Counted from the first letter of the stretch, positions 41,728-51,370 are shown. The stretch is DNA of 64,000 nt from Uliginosibacterium aquaticum (GCF_012972705.2 NZ_JABCSC020000004.1:124001-188000), one strand, 5' to 3'. The notes: a model not told the origin generated them from the letters alone. Numbers and translations are program-made.

Positions 41728-41791
41728 GGCAAGGTCATTTTTGCTTGTGACAATCGCGAGCTTGTCTTGAACACGCACGGAGTGCATAACA

Positions 41792-43615
41792 ATGAAAAGA
41801 AGTCTTGCGGGGGGAGTGGGAGCAAGTGGCCTGCTAGGCGTTTTTGTGCTGCTGGCCGCGTGCGGCGGCGGCAGTTCCGGGAGTGACGCAGTCATCGGTG
41901 CCGCCTCGAGCAGCAGCGTAAGCGTCAGCGCGAGTGCTGCCTCGCTGGCTAGCAGTTCTGCAGCCAGTGTTGGGGCGTCGTCCAGCCTCAGCAGTTCAGC
42001 GGCCAGCTCTTCAAGCCGGTCGTCCTCAAGCAGCAGCGTGGAGGCCACACCGGTCAGCCTGAGTCTCGTCAAGATTGGTGGCTATACCCATAGTGGCGGT
42101 GCGTCGTCGGCAGAAATCACCGCCTTTGATCCGGCGAGCAAGCGCCTCTTCGTGATCAATGGCGCACTCGGCACAGTGGATGTGCTGAATCTGGCCGATC
42201 CGGCCAACCCGGTGCTGATCAGCTCGATCAGCACAGCCACCTTCGGCAGCGGCCTCGGTGGCGCCAACAGCGTGGCTGTGCGCGACGGTGTCGTGGCCCT
42301 TGCCATCGAAGCTTCGCCCAAGACCGGTAACGGCATCGTGGCCCTGGTGCGTGCCTTTGATCTCGTCACCCTCGGCACTGCCACGGTGGGGGCCTTGCCG
42401 GACATGCTCACCTTTTCGCCGGATGGCAAGTATCTTCTGGTGGCCAATGAAGGTGAGCCGAACAGCTACGGTCAGGCCGATTCGGTGGATCCGGAAGGCT
42501 CGGTCAGCGTGATCACGCTTGGCGCGCTGGGCCCCATGGTCAGCAGCGTCAGCATGAGTGTGACGAGTGCCGGCTTCGCGGGCTTTAACAGCCAGGTCGA
42601 CAGCCTGCGCACTGCCGGCGTGCGTATCTTTGGGCCGGGCGCCACGGTGGCTCAGGATCTGGAGCCGGAGTACATCACGGTGGCGGCGGACAGCAGCAAG
42701 GCCTGGATCACGCTGCAGGAGAACAACGCGATTGCCGAGCTGGATCTGGCCAGCAAAAGCATCACCGCGATCCGCTCGTTGGGCCTGAAGGATCACAGCA
42801 TCGCCGGCTACGGCATGGACGTCAGTGATGAAGACGGCGGCACCAACACCAACTCCGGCACGCCGGCCATCAAGATCCGCACCGTGCCGGTGAAAGGCAT
42901 GTACATGCCGGATGCGATCGCCAGCTATGTGGTGGGCGGCACGACTTATCTGGTGACGGCCAATGAGGGCGACGCCCGCGAATACACCGGCTTTGCGGAA
43001 GAGGCACGGGTGCGTGCGCATTGCACTGGTGGGCTGGATGCCAGCCTGTCGGCCGATTCTGCCAATGATGTGAAGGACAGCAACCTCGGTCGCCTCAAAG
43101 TTACTGCCAACTACAACGGTGGCAGCAGCGATACCGGCAAGAACGCCACGACCGGCGTGTGTACTGCGCTGTATGCGTTCGGTGGCCGTTCCTTCTCGAT
43201 CTGGCGGACGGATGCGACTCAGGTCTATGACTCCGGCGATGCCTTCGAGCAGAAGACAACTGCCCTGAGCGAAGCCAACTTCAACGCCAGTCACGACAAC
43301 AACACCCAGGATTCGCGCAGCCCCGCCAAGGGTCCGGAACCGGAAGGCGTGGTGCTGGCCGCCATCGGCAGCAAGACCTTTGCCTTCATCGGCCTGGAGC
43401 GTATCGGTGGCGTGATGGTGTATGACATCAGCAGCCCGGCTGCGCCGGTGTTCGTGACCTATCTGAATACGCGCAGTGGCACCGGCGGCGATAACGGTCC
43501 GGAAGGCCTGGCCTTCATCAAGGCGTCTGACTCGCCCAATGCCAAGCCGCTGCTGGTTGTGGGCAATGAAGTGAGTGGCACGACTGCGATCTACCAGCTC
43601 AATCTGGGCTACTGA
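41792..43615 (+). CDS. Choice-of-anchor I family lipoprotein (beta-propeller, phytase-like)
   Basis: A 607-residue exported lipoprotein: lipobox LLAAC, then a roughly 60-residue Ser-rich linker, then a long beta-propeller-like domain of the choice-of-anchor I type. That domain has LTFSPDGKYLLVANEGEPN, VTANEGDAREYTGF, KGPEPEGVVLA and LIGLERIGG-like motifs near the end. Relatives are often linked to alkaline phosphatases and phosphate starvation, fitting the Pho box upstream. The Ser-rich linker resembles that of the divergent PAP2 lipoprotein. A terminator follows. Confidence 0.83.
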   Translation: MKRSLAGGVGASGLLGVFVLLAACGGGSSGSDAVIGAASSSSVSVSASAASLASSSAASVGASSSLSSSAASSSSRSSSSSSVEATPVSLSLVKIGGYTHSGGASSAEITAFDPASKRLFVINGALGTVDVLNLADPANPVLISSISTATFGSGLGGANSVAVRDGVVALAIEASPKTGNGIVALVRAFDLVTLGTATVGALPDMLTFSPDGKYLLVANEGEPNSYGQADSVDPEGSVSVITLGALGPMVSSVSMSVTSAGFAGFNSQVDSLRTAGVRIFGPGATVAQDLEPEYITVAADSSKAWITLQENNAIAELDLASKSITAIRSLGLKDHSIAGYGMDVSDEDGGTNTNSGTPAIKIRTVPVKGMYMPDAIASYVVGGTTYLVTANEGDAREYTGFAEEARVRAHCTGGLDASLSADSANDVKDSNLGRLKVTANYNGGSSDTGKNATTGVCTALYAFGGRSFSIWRTDATQVYDSGDAFEQKTTALSEANFNASHDNNTQDSRSPAKGPEPEGVVLAAIGSKTFAFIGLERIGGVMVYDISSPAAPVFVTYLNTRSGTGGDNGPEGLAFIKASDSPNAKPLLVVGNEVSGTTAIYQLNLGY

Positions 43616-43631
43616 GCCTGCGCGCTCCAGC

Positions 43632-43662
43632 AAGGCCTTCCGCCATCTGGCGGAAGGCCTTT
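43632..43662 (+). terminator. Terminator of the choice-of-anchor I gene
   Basis: Thirteen-base arms AAGGCCTTCCGCC/GGCGGAAGGCCTT (43632-43644, 43649-43661) with a four-base loop and T run. Confidence 0.9.
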
Positions 43663-43758
43663 TGCATTGCAGGGTCAGACTGTCGGTGCTTGCCCTGCGT
43701 GTCGACTTGGCCGAAGATGTTCGCGCTCCGTCATAGAACGGATTCGAGGGAGAAGATC

Positions 43759-44229
43759 ATGCGTGGAGTGATTGCCGGCCTGCTGCTGGCGATGTTGCTG
43801 GGATGTGCTTCGGCACCACCGCTGCCGCCGCCATTGCGGGCAACGCCAGAGGCCGATCAGGCGGCCAAGCTGTTTCGCAGCAAGCCGGGCGGCGCGCGCG
43901 TCTATCTCTATCGCAACACACGCTACGGCGCTGATGCGCTGATGAGCATGCGCATGGACAGCCTGGATCTTGGCACCATGGGTGGCTCTTCATTCATGCC
44001 GATGGAATTGCCGCCTGGGTTTCACCTGCTGGAGGTAACGGGTACTTCCGTAGCAAAGCTTGAGCTGAATCTGCAGGGCGGGCGCAATTACTACATCCAG
44101 ATCAACAATGCGGTGACACTGGAAATCGGCAAGGTTGAAATCATCGAGCGCCATGCTCTTGAGGCGCAATACGCGATCCAGAACGAGTGCAGCATGGTGC
44201 AGCCGCGTCAGTTTGCGCTGACGCCGTAA
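43759..44229 (+). CDS. DUF2846 family lipoprotein
   Basis: A 156-residue lipoprotein (lipobox LLGC near residue 15). A Pro-rich linker leads to a DUF2846-type beta-sandwich: GGARVYLYRNTRYGA, MPMELPPGFHLLEV, LNLQGGRNYYIQI. GAGGG precedes the ATG. The family resembles PEGA-like beta domains; the function is unknown. Convergent with trmA. Confidence 0.8.
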   Translation: MRGVIAGLLLAMLLGCASAPPLPPPLRATPEADQAAKLFRSKPGGARVYLYRNTRYGADALMSMRMDSLDLGTMGGSSFMPMELPPGFHLLEVTGTSVAKLELNLQGGRNYYIQINNAVTLEIGKVEIIERHALEAQYAIQNECSMVQPRQFALTP

Positions 44230-44342
44230 GCGGCAGCGCGAAGGCTGTCCAAGTGTGTTTGCCTTCGGGCCGGCTTACGCTGGGGAGGCTTGCTCTGGGC
44301 AACAGGCGGCGCGGCTAACCCTGCACCAGAGCCGCTTGACGC

Positions 44343-45431
44343 TCAGCGTCGCGTCAGTAGCAGGCCACACTCCAGATGGTGGGTCCACGGGAACTGGTCG
44401 AACACGGCGGCCGCTGCGATGCGATGCGTGGCCGCGAGTTCGGCCACGTTGTCGCGTAAGGTCTGCGGATTGCAGCTGATATAGAGGATGTGTTCGAAAC
44501 CGCGAGCCAGTGCCACGGTGGCCGGGTCGAGGCCGGCACGCGGCGGGTCGAGAAACAGGGTCGAGAAGCGGTAGCTGTCCAGATCAACGTCCTTCAGGCG
44601 CGTGAAGGGGCGTACCCGGGCCAGCGCGTCACTGATTTCTTCGCTGGCCATACGCACCATGCTCACCGTGTCGATGCCGTTGGCTTCGAGGTTGTAGTGC
44701 GCGGCGCGTACCGAGGATTTGCTCATCTCGGTGGCCAGCACGCGGCCGAAGTGCGGCGCCAGGGCTACGGTGAAATTACCGTTGCCACAGTAGAGCTCCA
44801 GCAGATCGCCGCCGAGTGTGGCGGCCTGCTCGCAGGCCCAGCCCAGCATCTGCTGGTTGATACCGGCATTCGGTTGAGAGAAGGAGCCTTCGACCTGCTG
44901 GTAGCGCAGGTGGCGGCCTTGTACCTGGAGTTCTTCGAGCAGCCAGTCGCGCTCCAGCACGATCTTCTGCTTGAGGCTACGGCCGATCACGAGAATGCCC
45001 AGTTCGCTGGCCAGCGCGCGTGCGGCCTCTTCCCAGGCTGCATCCAGTGCGCGGTGGTAGAGCAGGGTGACCAGCATTTCACCCGAGAGCGTGGCCAGGA
45101 AGTTCACCTGGAAGATTTTCCGGCGCAATTCGGGGCGTGCCAGCAAGGCAGTCTTCAGGCGCGGCATCAGCGTGCAGATCGATTCGGCCGCGACCGGGAA
45201 GGTTTCCATTAGTACCGGAGTCTTCGGTGCCGCCGGGTCGAACATCGCGTAGTGCAGATCCTCGCCTTCATGCCACATGCGGAACTCGGCGCGCTGGCGG
45301 TAGTGCAGCGGTGCGGAGCGGAACACGGCCGGCTCAGGGAGCGCGAAAGGCGCGAAATCGCTCTTGAATTGCGCGAGCTTGGGCGCAAGCTGGGCTTCGT
45401 AAGCGGCGGGGTCGTGACTGGGCTGGAGCAT
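44343..45431 (-). CDS. trmA: tRNA (uracil-5-)-methyltransferase
   Basis: Makes m5U54 in tRNA. It has 362 residues, against 366 in E. coli. The SAM domain has LLELYCGNGNFTVALA, FLDPPRAG is conserved, and the catalytic Cys is in ILYISCNPQTL with the C-terminal acidic residue in FDQFPWTHHLE. It lacks the Fe-S cluster of RlmD, as TrmA does. The start at ATG 45431 gives the normal N-terminus. Confidence 0.95.
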   Translation of the reverse strand: MLQPSHDPAAYEAQLAPKLAQFKSDFAPFALPEPAVFRSAPLHYRQRAEFRMWHEGEDLHYAMFDPAAPKTPVLMETFPVAAESICTLMPRLKTALLARPELRRKIFQVNFLATLSGEMLVTLLYHRALDAAWEEAARALASELGILVIGRSLKQKIVLERDWLLEELQVQGRHLRYQQVEGSFSQPNAGINQQMLGWACEQAATLGGDLLELYCGNGNFTVALAPHFGRVLATEMSKSSVRAAHYNLEANGIDTVSMVRMASEEISDALARVRPFTRLKDVDLDSYRFSTLFLDPPRAGLDPATVALARGFEHILYISCNPQTLRDNVAELAATHRIAAAAVFDQFPWTHHLECGLLLTRR

Positions 45432-45704
45432 GGCTTCGGTACGGCAGGTGAAACGGAAGGGCGCAAGGATAACGCGTCCGGCGGCCGTGCGTATTTTGTA
45501 GGCAGGGTTTTCCTGGGTGCGACAGGTGCTGGCCACAATGCGGGCTTGCCCGGCGCCGGCGCCGGGGCCGCTGGCGAGCGGGGGAGGGACGGAGTCCTTG
45601 TCGCCTGGATTTTTGCGCTGCCAAAGGGCGGCCGGGCTACCCTGCCCCTTGGGGGCGCGCCAGGAATCGGGCGGCAGGCGGCTGTGTATGCTTGAACGGA
45701 GTCA

Positions 45705-46868
45705 ATGTGGAGTTTTGACAGGATGTTCGTTGAACCACTGGAGTTGCTCGAAGACGCAGATGTGGCCCTGGTACAGGCGCAAATCAGCGATCTGCTGGCC
45801 GCTGGCGCCCGCTCGCTGTTGATTCTTGCCGGTGAGGCCAGTGGGCTTGAGCAAGCTGCCTGGGATGAACTGCTGCAACGACAGGTGGTGCCGGTATTCG
45901 GGGGCATCTTCCCGCGCATCGTGTTTGGCGGGCGCGATCATGCGCGTGGTGTGCTGATCGTGGGTCTGCGTTGTGCAGCTGAGGTGTGCATCGTGGAAGG
46001 CTTGAATGACGAGCATCCAGGCTTTGCCCGTTACCACGCGCATTGCGCAGGTTTGCGCGAAGCCGGTAGCGTGATGCTGTGGGTGGATGCTCTGGCGCGT
46101 CACATCGATGTGTTGATCGAGGCCGCTTACGACATGGTGGGGGCCGGACCGGCCTTCATCGGTGGCGGTGCTGGCTCTCTGAGCCTGCGCCCGCAGCCTT
46201 GTCTGTTCTCCAATCGTGGCCTGTTGCAGGGCGCCGCGCTGATCGTCGGACTGGATGCGCGGATTGCGGTAGGCGTGAAGCATGGCTGGGAGTCGGTCGC
46301 CGGCCCCTTTTTGGTCTCCACCGTGCGTGGCAATGAAATCCGCAATCTGGATTTCCGCCCAGCGCTGCATGTCTATCGTGACGAGATCGCCCGTCTCAGT
46401 GGCCTACAGCTCGACCGTGACAACTTCCCGGCTGTTGCGCGCAGTTTTCCGCTGGGAGTCGAACGCATGGATGGCTCCTTTCTGGTTCGTGAGCCGGTGC
46501 GTCTGGAAGGCGAGCGCCTGATCTGTATCGGTGACGTACCGGAGCGCTCGACCCTGCATATCCTGCATGGCGTCGAGGAGGCGCTGGTGCAGGCTTCGGG
46601 CCAGGCCTGCCGTGAGGCCATGCGCCGGTCGGGAAAAACGCCGGCGGGGGTGTTGCTGGTGGACTGCATCAGTCGCGCACTTTATCTTGACCATGCCCAC
46701 GCCGCGCAGCTGCGCTTGCTCGAAAAGGTACTCGAGGAGGGCGGAAGTGCCGGCATTCCGGTGTTCGGGGTGCTGTCTCTCGGCGAGATCGCCAACCCTG
46801 GCGGTGGCTGCCTGGAGTTTCACAACAAGACCTTCATTCTGGGGCTGCTCCCCGATGCCTGTGCCTGA
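45705..46868 (+). CDS. FIST-domain sensory protein
   Basis: A 387-residue cytoplasmic protein with FIST N (about 20-220) and FIST C (about 230-380) domains, which are predicted to bind small ligands such as amino acids. Typical features are GGDxxx-like FGGIFPRIVFGG, FIGGGAGSL and a C-terminal GVLSLGEIANPGGGCLEFHN. CGGAG precedes ATG 45705; ATG 45723 is possible. It overlaps the histidine kinase gene by 14 bases, so it is probably the input subunit of that kinase. Confidence 0.88.
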   Translation: MWSFDRMFVEPLELLEDADVALVQAQISDLLAAGARSLLILAGEASGLEQAAWDELLQRQVVPVFGGIFPRIVFGGRDHARGVLIVGLRCAAEVCIVEGLNDEHPGFARYHAHCAGLREAGSVMLWVDALARHIDVLIEAAYDMVGAGPAFIGGGAGSLSLRPQPCLFSNRGLLQGAALIVGLDARIAVGVKHGWESVAGPFLVSTVRGNEIRNLDFRPALHVYRDEIARLSGLQLDRDNFPAVARSFPLGVERMDGSFLVREPVRLEGERLICIGDVPERSTLHILHGVEEALVQASGQACREAMRRSGKTPAGVLLVDCISRALYLDHAHAAQLRLLEKVLEEGGSAGIPVFGVLSLGEIANPGGGCLEFHNKTFILGLLPDACA

Positions 46869-48096
46869 AGCGCCGCAATCGACAGTCTGGCTGCTCTCCC
46901 TGCAAGGCGAGCTGTCGATGCACATCGGAACCTCGCTCGACATGGGCGAGATGCTGCGCAGCTTTCTGGTGGCCACAACCCAGCGCCTGCAATTGCGCAC
47001 CGCTCAGATATGGTGGCGTGCGGAGCAGGGGGAGCTGGAACAGCATGCCTACCCGGCTTGCAGCGTCGTTCAGTGGGCGCAGGATGCGCTACGTACTGCG
47101 CAGCTGGAAGGCTTCCTGCGGGATGTGGATCGCCATCGCGCGGTGCTGGGCCTTGCCGGTCCGGGTCAGATCCAGGCCTTGCGGATTGGGGCCGCGGCAG
47201 CGCTGTATCTGGAGCAGAGCGAGATCGAGCTCAACCCGGCCGCCCTGGCGGTGCTCGAAACCCTGATGCCGCGCCTCGCGTTGGCTTGCCAGGCATGCAT
47301 GGACCACCGGCGCAGCCGTGCCTTGCTGGAACTGACTCGCTTGCAGAACCGTGAGCTCGACGCCGCCCGTGAGCGGGCCGAATCGGCCTGGCGCAGCAAG
47401 AGCGAATTCCTTGCCGCGATCAGCCACGAAATGCGCACTCCCCTCAACAGTATCCTTGGTTTTTCCGAACTGCTGCAGCTTGAGCTGCGTGACGGTGAAA
47501 CGGCCGACTACGCAGCCAGCATTCATGCCGCTGGCCGTCACCTGCATGCCATGTTCAACGACCTGCTGGATCTGGCCAAACTCGATGCGCGCCGGTTGGT
47601 GCTGCATCCGGAAGATGTCGATCTGGCGCAGCTGTGCGCTGAAGTGTGGACGCCGCACTCGATTGCGGCGCAGCGCAAGGGCTTGCTTAGTGGTTTGTTT
47701 CTGGATCAGAAGCTGCCGGTCCGGATAGTGGTGGACCCGGTGCGCCTTCGGCAGGTGATCAACAACTTGTTGGCCAATGCGCTGAAATTCACCCAGCGTG
47801 GCAAGGTCGAGATGCATGTGATGCCCAGCGACGGTCTGATCGCCTTTGCTGTGGTCGATACCGGGCCGGGCATTCAGCCGGAAGCTCGCGAGCGGGTGTT
47901 CGAGCGTTTCTGTCAGGCCGGTAGCGGCGAGGGCAATCGCAATGCTGAGGGCACCGGCCTTGGTTTGGCGATCTCGCGGGAGCTGGCTGAGCAGATGGGA
48001 GGCTTTATCAGCCTGGACTCAACGCTTGGGGTGGGGACGGTGTTCACGCTCATGTTGCCGCCGGTTGATCCGGGATTGATGCGTGAAACCAGGTGA
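46855..48096 (+). CDS. Cytoplasmic sensor histidine kinase partnered with FIST protein
   Basis: A 413-residue soluble kinase without TM segments. A GAF-like N-terminal region (about 20-145) is followed by a short coiled coil, an H box ISHEMRTPLNSILGFSE (H191), an N box INNLLANALKFT, G1 DTGPGI and G2 GTGLGLAISRELA. All catalytic motifs are intact. It starts at ATG 46855 within the FIST gene. No receiver domain or response-regulator gene is adjacent; the partner must be elsewhere. Confidence 0.93.
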   Translation: MPVPEAPQSTVWLLSLQGELSMHIGTSLDMGEMLRSFLVATTQRLQLRTAQIWWRAEQGELEQHAYPACSVVQWAQDALRTAQLEGFLRDVDRHRAVLGLAGPGQIQALRIGAAAALYLEQSEIELNPAALAVLETLMPRLALACQACMDHRRSRALLELTRLQNRELDAARERAESAWRSKSEFLAAISHEMRTPLNSILGFSELLQLELRDGETADYAASIHAAGRHLHAMFNDLLDLAKLDARRLVLHPEDVDLAQLCAEVWTPHSIAAQRKGLLSGLFLDQKLPVRIVVDPVRLRQVINNLLANALKFTQRGKVEMHVMPSDGLIAFAVVDTGPGIQPEARERVFERFCQAGSGEGNRNAEGTGLGLAISRELAEQMGGFISLDSTLGVGTVFTLMLPPVDPGLMRETR

Positions 48097-48133
48097 TCAG
48101 AAGGGACTGGCAGCACACCGCAAAACCGCCAAC

Positions 48134-48163
48134 AAAAAAGCCGACCATATGGTCGGCTTTTTT
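48134..48163. terminator. Bidirectional terminator
   Basis: A 30-base perfect palindrome, AAAAAAGCCGACCAT followed by its complement. It serves the kinase gene and the convergent small lipoprotein. Confidence 0.93.
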
Positions 48164-48178
48164 GTTCCTGCACCGGAA

Positions 48179-48388
48179 TTACTGAGCGGCCGAAGCGGCA
48201 GCAGCCGGAGCGGAAGCGTCAGCAGCCGGAGCGGAAGCGTCAGCTGCCGGAGCGGAAGCTTCAACAACCGGAGCGGAAGCTTCAACAGCCGGAGCGGAGG
48301 CTTCAACGACGGGAGCGGCTTCTTCCTTCTTGCCACAGGCGGACAGGGCCAGAGCGAGCAGAGCAGCGACGAGGAGAGACTGTTTCAT
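48179..48388 (-). CDS. Small alanine-rich repeat lipoprotein
   Basis: A 69-residue lipoprotein (lipobox LSAC, Cys about residue 18, then GKKEEAAPV). The mature part consists of near-perfect seven-residue repeats of the type EASAPVV / DASAPAA, mirrored by a 21-base tandem repeat in the DNA. It could form an extended spacer in the periplasm. Repeat number is likely to vary between strains. The start at ATG 48388 is preceded by AAGGGAACC. Confidence 0.82.
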   Translation of the reverse strand: MKQSLLVAALLALALSACGKKEEAAPVVEASAPAVEASAPVVEASAPAADASAPAADASAPAAAASAAQ

Positions 48389-48677
48389 TATTCGGTTCCC
48401 TTGCGAAATGAGGTGGGCGACAAGCCAAATCTAGGATCGACCTGGCGGCCGACGCGCGAATTATAGCAACGGGCCGAACAAAAGGGGAATAGCTTTACAC
48501 CAATCCCGGTTTATCCCATGCAGCTTGATCCGGCGCAAGTCAGGCTTTGCCCCTAGACCTTTGGTGTTTAGGCCTGGAAGCGTAAGGCTTTGTTCCGCAA
48601 TGCTTTGCGCTGCGTTTGTGGCACAAGCCGGAGCGGGCTGGGTACAATCGCCCCCTTTTCCGCAGCCGGGGTCGCCC

Positions 48678-49976
48678 ATGCCGTCAGCCATCATCGAATC
48701 ACTCGACCACGAAGGACGGGGTATCGCGCGCTGTGACGGCAAGGCAATCTTTATTGAGGGCGCTTTGCCCGGAGAGCGCGTCGAGTTCTCAAGCTATCGC
48801 GTCAAGCCAAAGTTCGAGCAGGCCACCATGCTCGTCTTGCACAAGGCCAGCGCTTTGCGCGTGACACCCAAGTGCGAGTTTTATGGCACCTGCGGTGGTT
48901 GCAGCATGCAGCACCTGGAGGCTTCTGCCCAGGTCGCAGTGAAACAGCGGGTGCTTGAGAATGCTTTCTGGCACTTGGGCCGAATTCGTCCGGATTTGCT
49001 TCTGCCCGCTATTCAGGGCCCGGCCTGGGGCTACCGGTATCGTGCGCGCCTGAGTGTTTTCAAGCGCCCCAGTGATGGGCGCGTGCTGGTTGGCTTCCAT
49101 GAGAAGAAAAGCAGCTTCATTGCCGACATGCACAGTTGCGAGGTGTTGCCGCCTGCGCTCTCGGCCTTGTTGATGCCGCTGCGGGAGCTGATTGGTGCTT
49201 TGTCGGTGGCTGATCGTATTCCGCAGATCGAAGTAGCGGTAGGTGAGGAGCAGACTGTGCTGCTACTGCGCAATCTGCTGCCGTTCACGGCTGCAGACGA
49301 AGCCCGCATTGTGGCTTTCGGAGCGCAGCATGGCGTGGCCATGTGGCAGCAGCCGGGTGGCCCGGATACGGCCAGGCCGTTGCAGGCGGGGGCTCAGTCC
49401 TGGCTGAGCTACTCGCTGCCGGAGTTCGGCGTAAGCCTGCGCTTTCAGCCGAACGACTTTACCCAGGTGAATGTGGACATCAACCGCATCTTGATGCGCA
49501 AGGCGATGGCTTTGCTGGATCCGCAGCCGGGCGAGCGGATCGCGGATTTGTTCTGTGGCCTGGGCAACTTCAGCTTGCCGATCGCAGCGCGCGGCGCTTC
49601 TGTGGTCGGGGTCGAAGGCAGCGTAGCGATGGTGCGCAGGGCGACTGAAAATGCCGAGCTGAATGGCTTGGCAGAGCGTTGTGATTTTCGCGCCGCCAAT
49701 CTCTTCGAGGCCACGCCCAAGAGCATTGCGGCGCTTGGCAAGCTGGATAAGTTGCTGATCGATCCGCCGCGTGAAGGCGCCATTGCCGTCTGCCAAGCGT
49801 TGGGCGAGCAGGCGCCGCGCCGCATCGTCTATGTGTCCTGTAATCCGGCAACCCTTGCGCGCGACGCCGCCTTGTTGGTGGGCGAGAAAGGTTATCGCCT
49901 CATTTCGGCGGGTGTGGCCAACATGTTTCCGCAGACCTCGCACGTCGAATCGATTGCGCTTTTCGAGCGGAGTTGA
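48678..49976 (+). CDS. rlmD: 23S rRNA (uracil(1939)-C(5))-methyltransferase
   Basis: A 432-residue enzyme. The TRAM domain is about 1-60 (ESLDHEGRGIAR). The Fe-S cluster has CEFYGTCGGC (C-x5-C-x2-C) plus Cys in MHSCEV. The SAM domain has IADLFCGLGNFSLPIA, then IDPPREGA, and the catalytic Cys is in IVYVSCNPATL. ATG 48678 begins the TRAM domain. The frame stays open 51 codons upstream, without similarity. A terminator follows. Confidence 0.95.
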   Translation: MPSAIIESLDHEGRGIARCDGKAIFIEGALPGERVEFSSYRVKPKFEQATMLVLHKASALRVTPKCEFYGTCGGCSMQHLEASAQVAVKQRVLENAFWHLGRIRPDLLLPAIQGPAWGYRYRARLSVFKRPSDGRVLVGFHEKKSSFIADMHSCEVLPPALSALLMPLRELIGALSVADRIPQIEVAVGEEQTVLLLRNLLPFTAADEARIVAFGAQHGVAMWQQPGGPDTARPLQAGAQSWLSYSLPEFGVSLRFQPNDFTQVNVDINRILMRKAMALLDPQPGERIADLFCGLGNFSLPIAARGASVVGVEGSVAMVRRATENAELNGLAERCDFRAANLFEATPKSIAALGKLDKLLIDPPREGAIAVCQALGEQAPRRIVYVSCNPATLARDAALLVGEKGYRLISAGVANMFPQTSHVESIALFERS

Positions 49977-49991
49977 TGTTCGCAAGCAGAC

Positions 49992-50021
49992 ATGAAAAAG
50001 GCCCGCAACGCGGGCCTTTTT
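49992..50021. terminator. Bidirectional terminator
   Basis: Fifteen-base arms ATGAAAAAGGCCCGC and complement around an AAC loop, between rlmD and the convergent BI-1 gene. Confidence 0.92.
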
Positions 50022-50040
50022 CATGTACTCGGGGTGGTGA

Positions 50041-50727
50041 TCAGTCGCGATCGCCACCGAAGATGCCGAGAATCTGCAGCAGGCTGACGAAAATATTGTA
50101 GAGGTCCAGATACACCGACAAGGTGGCGCTGATGTAGTTGGTCTCGCCGCCGCGGATGATGCGGTTCAGATCGAAGAGCAGCCAGGCCGAGAACAGACCG
50201 CAGGTGATCACCGTCAGTGCCAGATGCAGAGCCGGCAGTTGGAAGAACAGGTTGGCGATGCCCGCTACTAGCAGGAGCAGGGTGCCAATGAACAGGAACT
50301 GGCCCATGCCTGAGAGATCGCGTTTGATCGAAGAGGCCAGCGCCGACATGCCGAAGAAAATTACCGAGGTGCCGCCTGCGGCGAGGGCGATCAGGGTGCC
50401 GCCGTTCGAGAAGCGCAGGGTGCGTTCGAGGGTGACTGACAGCATCAGGCCCATCACGAAGGTGAAGGCCAGCAGCAGGCCGACGCCAGCGCTGCTGTTG
50501 CGCGTGCGCTGGATGGCGAACATCAGACCGATCATCACGCCCAGCATCAGCAATGGGCCCATGATCGGGCTGCCGGCGAACAGGGACGAGAAGTGGAATT
50601 GCATGCCCAGCCAGGCGCCGGCTGCCGTGGGCAGCATGCTCAGGGCGAGCAGGTTATAGGTGTTGCGCAGGACCTTGTTACGGCTTTGGGCCAGATCCAG
50701 CGAGCCGGTGTTGAGGGTGCGATCCAT
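50041..50727 (-). CDS. Bax inhibitor-1 / YccA family membrane protein
   Basis: A 228-residue inner-membrane protein with seven predicted TM helices and the C-terminal aspartate-bearing segment (ALSVYLDLYNIFVSLLQILG) of the BI-1 family. Bacterial relatives are pH-sensitive calcium leak channels or FtsH modulators. The N-terminus (DRTLNTGSLDLAQSRNKVLRNTY) matches the YbhL/YccA group. Convergent with rlmD. Confidence 0.92.
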   Translation of the reverse strand: MDRTLNTGSLDLAQSRNKVLRNTYNLLALSMLPTAAGAWLGMQFHFSSLFAGSPIMGPLLMLGVMIGLMFAIQRTRNSSAGVGLLLAFTFVMGLMLSVTLERTLRFSNGGTLIALAAGGTSVIFFGMSALASSIKRDLSGMGQFLFIGTLLLLVAGIANLFFQLPALHLALTVITCGLFSAWLLFDLNRIIRGGETNYISATLSVYLDLYNIFVSLLQILGIFGGDRD

Positions 50728-50955
50728 TATTTACGCTCTCCAGGATGGTCGGGGTGACGCGGATTGTGGCGTCAGTAGGTTGACTGCGCAAGCAGTCAGC
50801 AAGTTCCCCTCCTTTCCTGGTGGGAGCAAGAGGGCGGGATATGGGATGACTTGTGTCTTTTTGTAGAGTCGTTCTCTAATCCTAAAGTAATACCGCCATG
50901 CATGGTGTCGCTGTCTTGCGGCGGGTCTGCTTCTTGCATAGCATCGGGAGACAAG

Positions 50956-51297
50956 GTGTTGTTTTCCGGAGTGGGGTGGTACGTGGCAGGCTTCGTTTTT
51001 GATTTCGATTTTGACCATTGGCGGGAGCTTGCTGAAAAGGATCCGGCTGCATTCTTTGCTGCACGCAAGGCCTTGCTGGAGCGCTTCATCCAGTCCGCTC
51101 CGAGCCGTATGGATGCGGATTTGCGCAGTCTGCAGGAGATGGTGGACCTGTCGCGAGCCGAGGCGGGTACGCCGGATATCGCAGTGGGGCGTCTGATGGG
51201 GATGCTGGGCGATCATTTAGGGGCATTGGCCGGACATATGCGACAACTGCGCGATCAATCAGACCAGCTTGCGGCCCTTATCCCCGAGCGCGACTAG
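50956..51297 (+). CDS. DUF3135-like small protein
   Basis: A protein of about 113 residues. FDFDHWRELAEKDPAAFFAARKALLERFI is the DUF3135-type core, followed by helices that may form a coiled coil (HMRQLRDQSDQLAAL). GTG 50956 with GGGAG five bases upstream is my start; GTG 50986 and an ATG further upstream are alternatives. No function is known. Confidence 0.7.
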   Translation: MLFSGVGWYVAGFVFDFDFDHWRELAEKDPAAFFAARKALLERFIQSAPSRMDADLRSLQEMVDLSRAEAGTPDIAVGRLMGMLGDHLGALAGHMRQLRDQSDQLAALIPERD

Positions 51298-51370
51298 GCC
51301 TGTTGCAAGGTGCCGGGCGCGAGTCCGGTATCATTCGGGCTTGATCGCTTCCGTTCGCTCCTATCGCGCC

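Noticed and set aside
42026-43633. 535-codon minus-strand frame opposite the choice-of-anchor I gene
   Set aside because: No recognisable protein; shadow of a GC-rich coding sequence.
48190-48330. Short direct repeats that could suggest a CRISPR array
   Set aside because: The 21-base units are contiguous, with no unique spacers, and lie inside the coding sequence of a lipoprotein.
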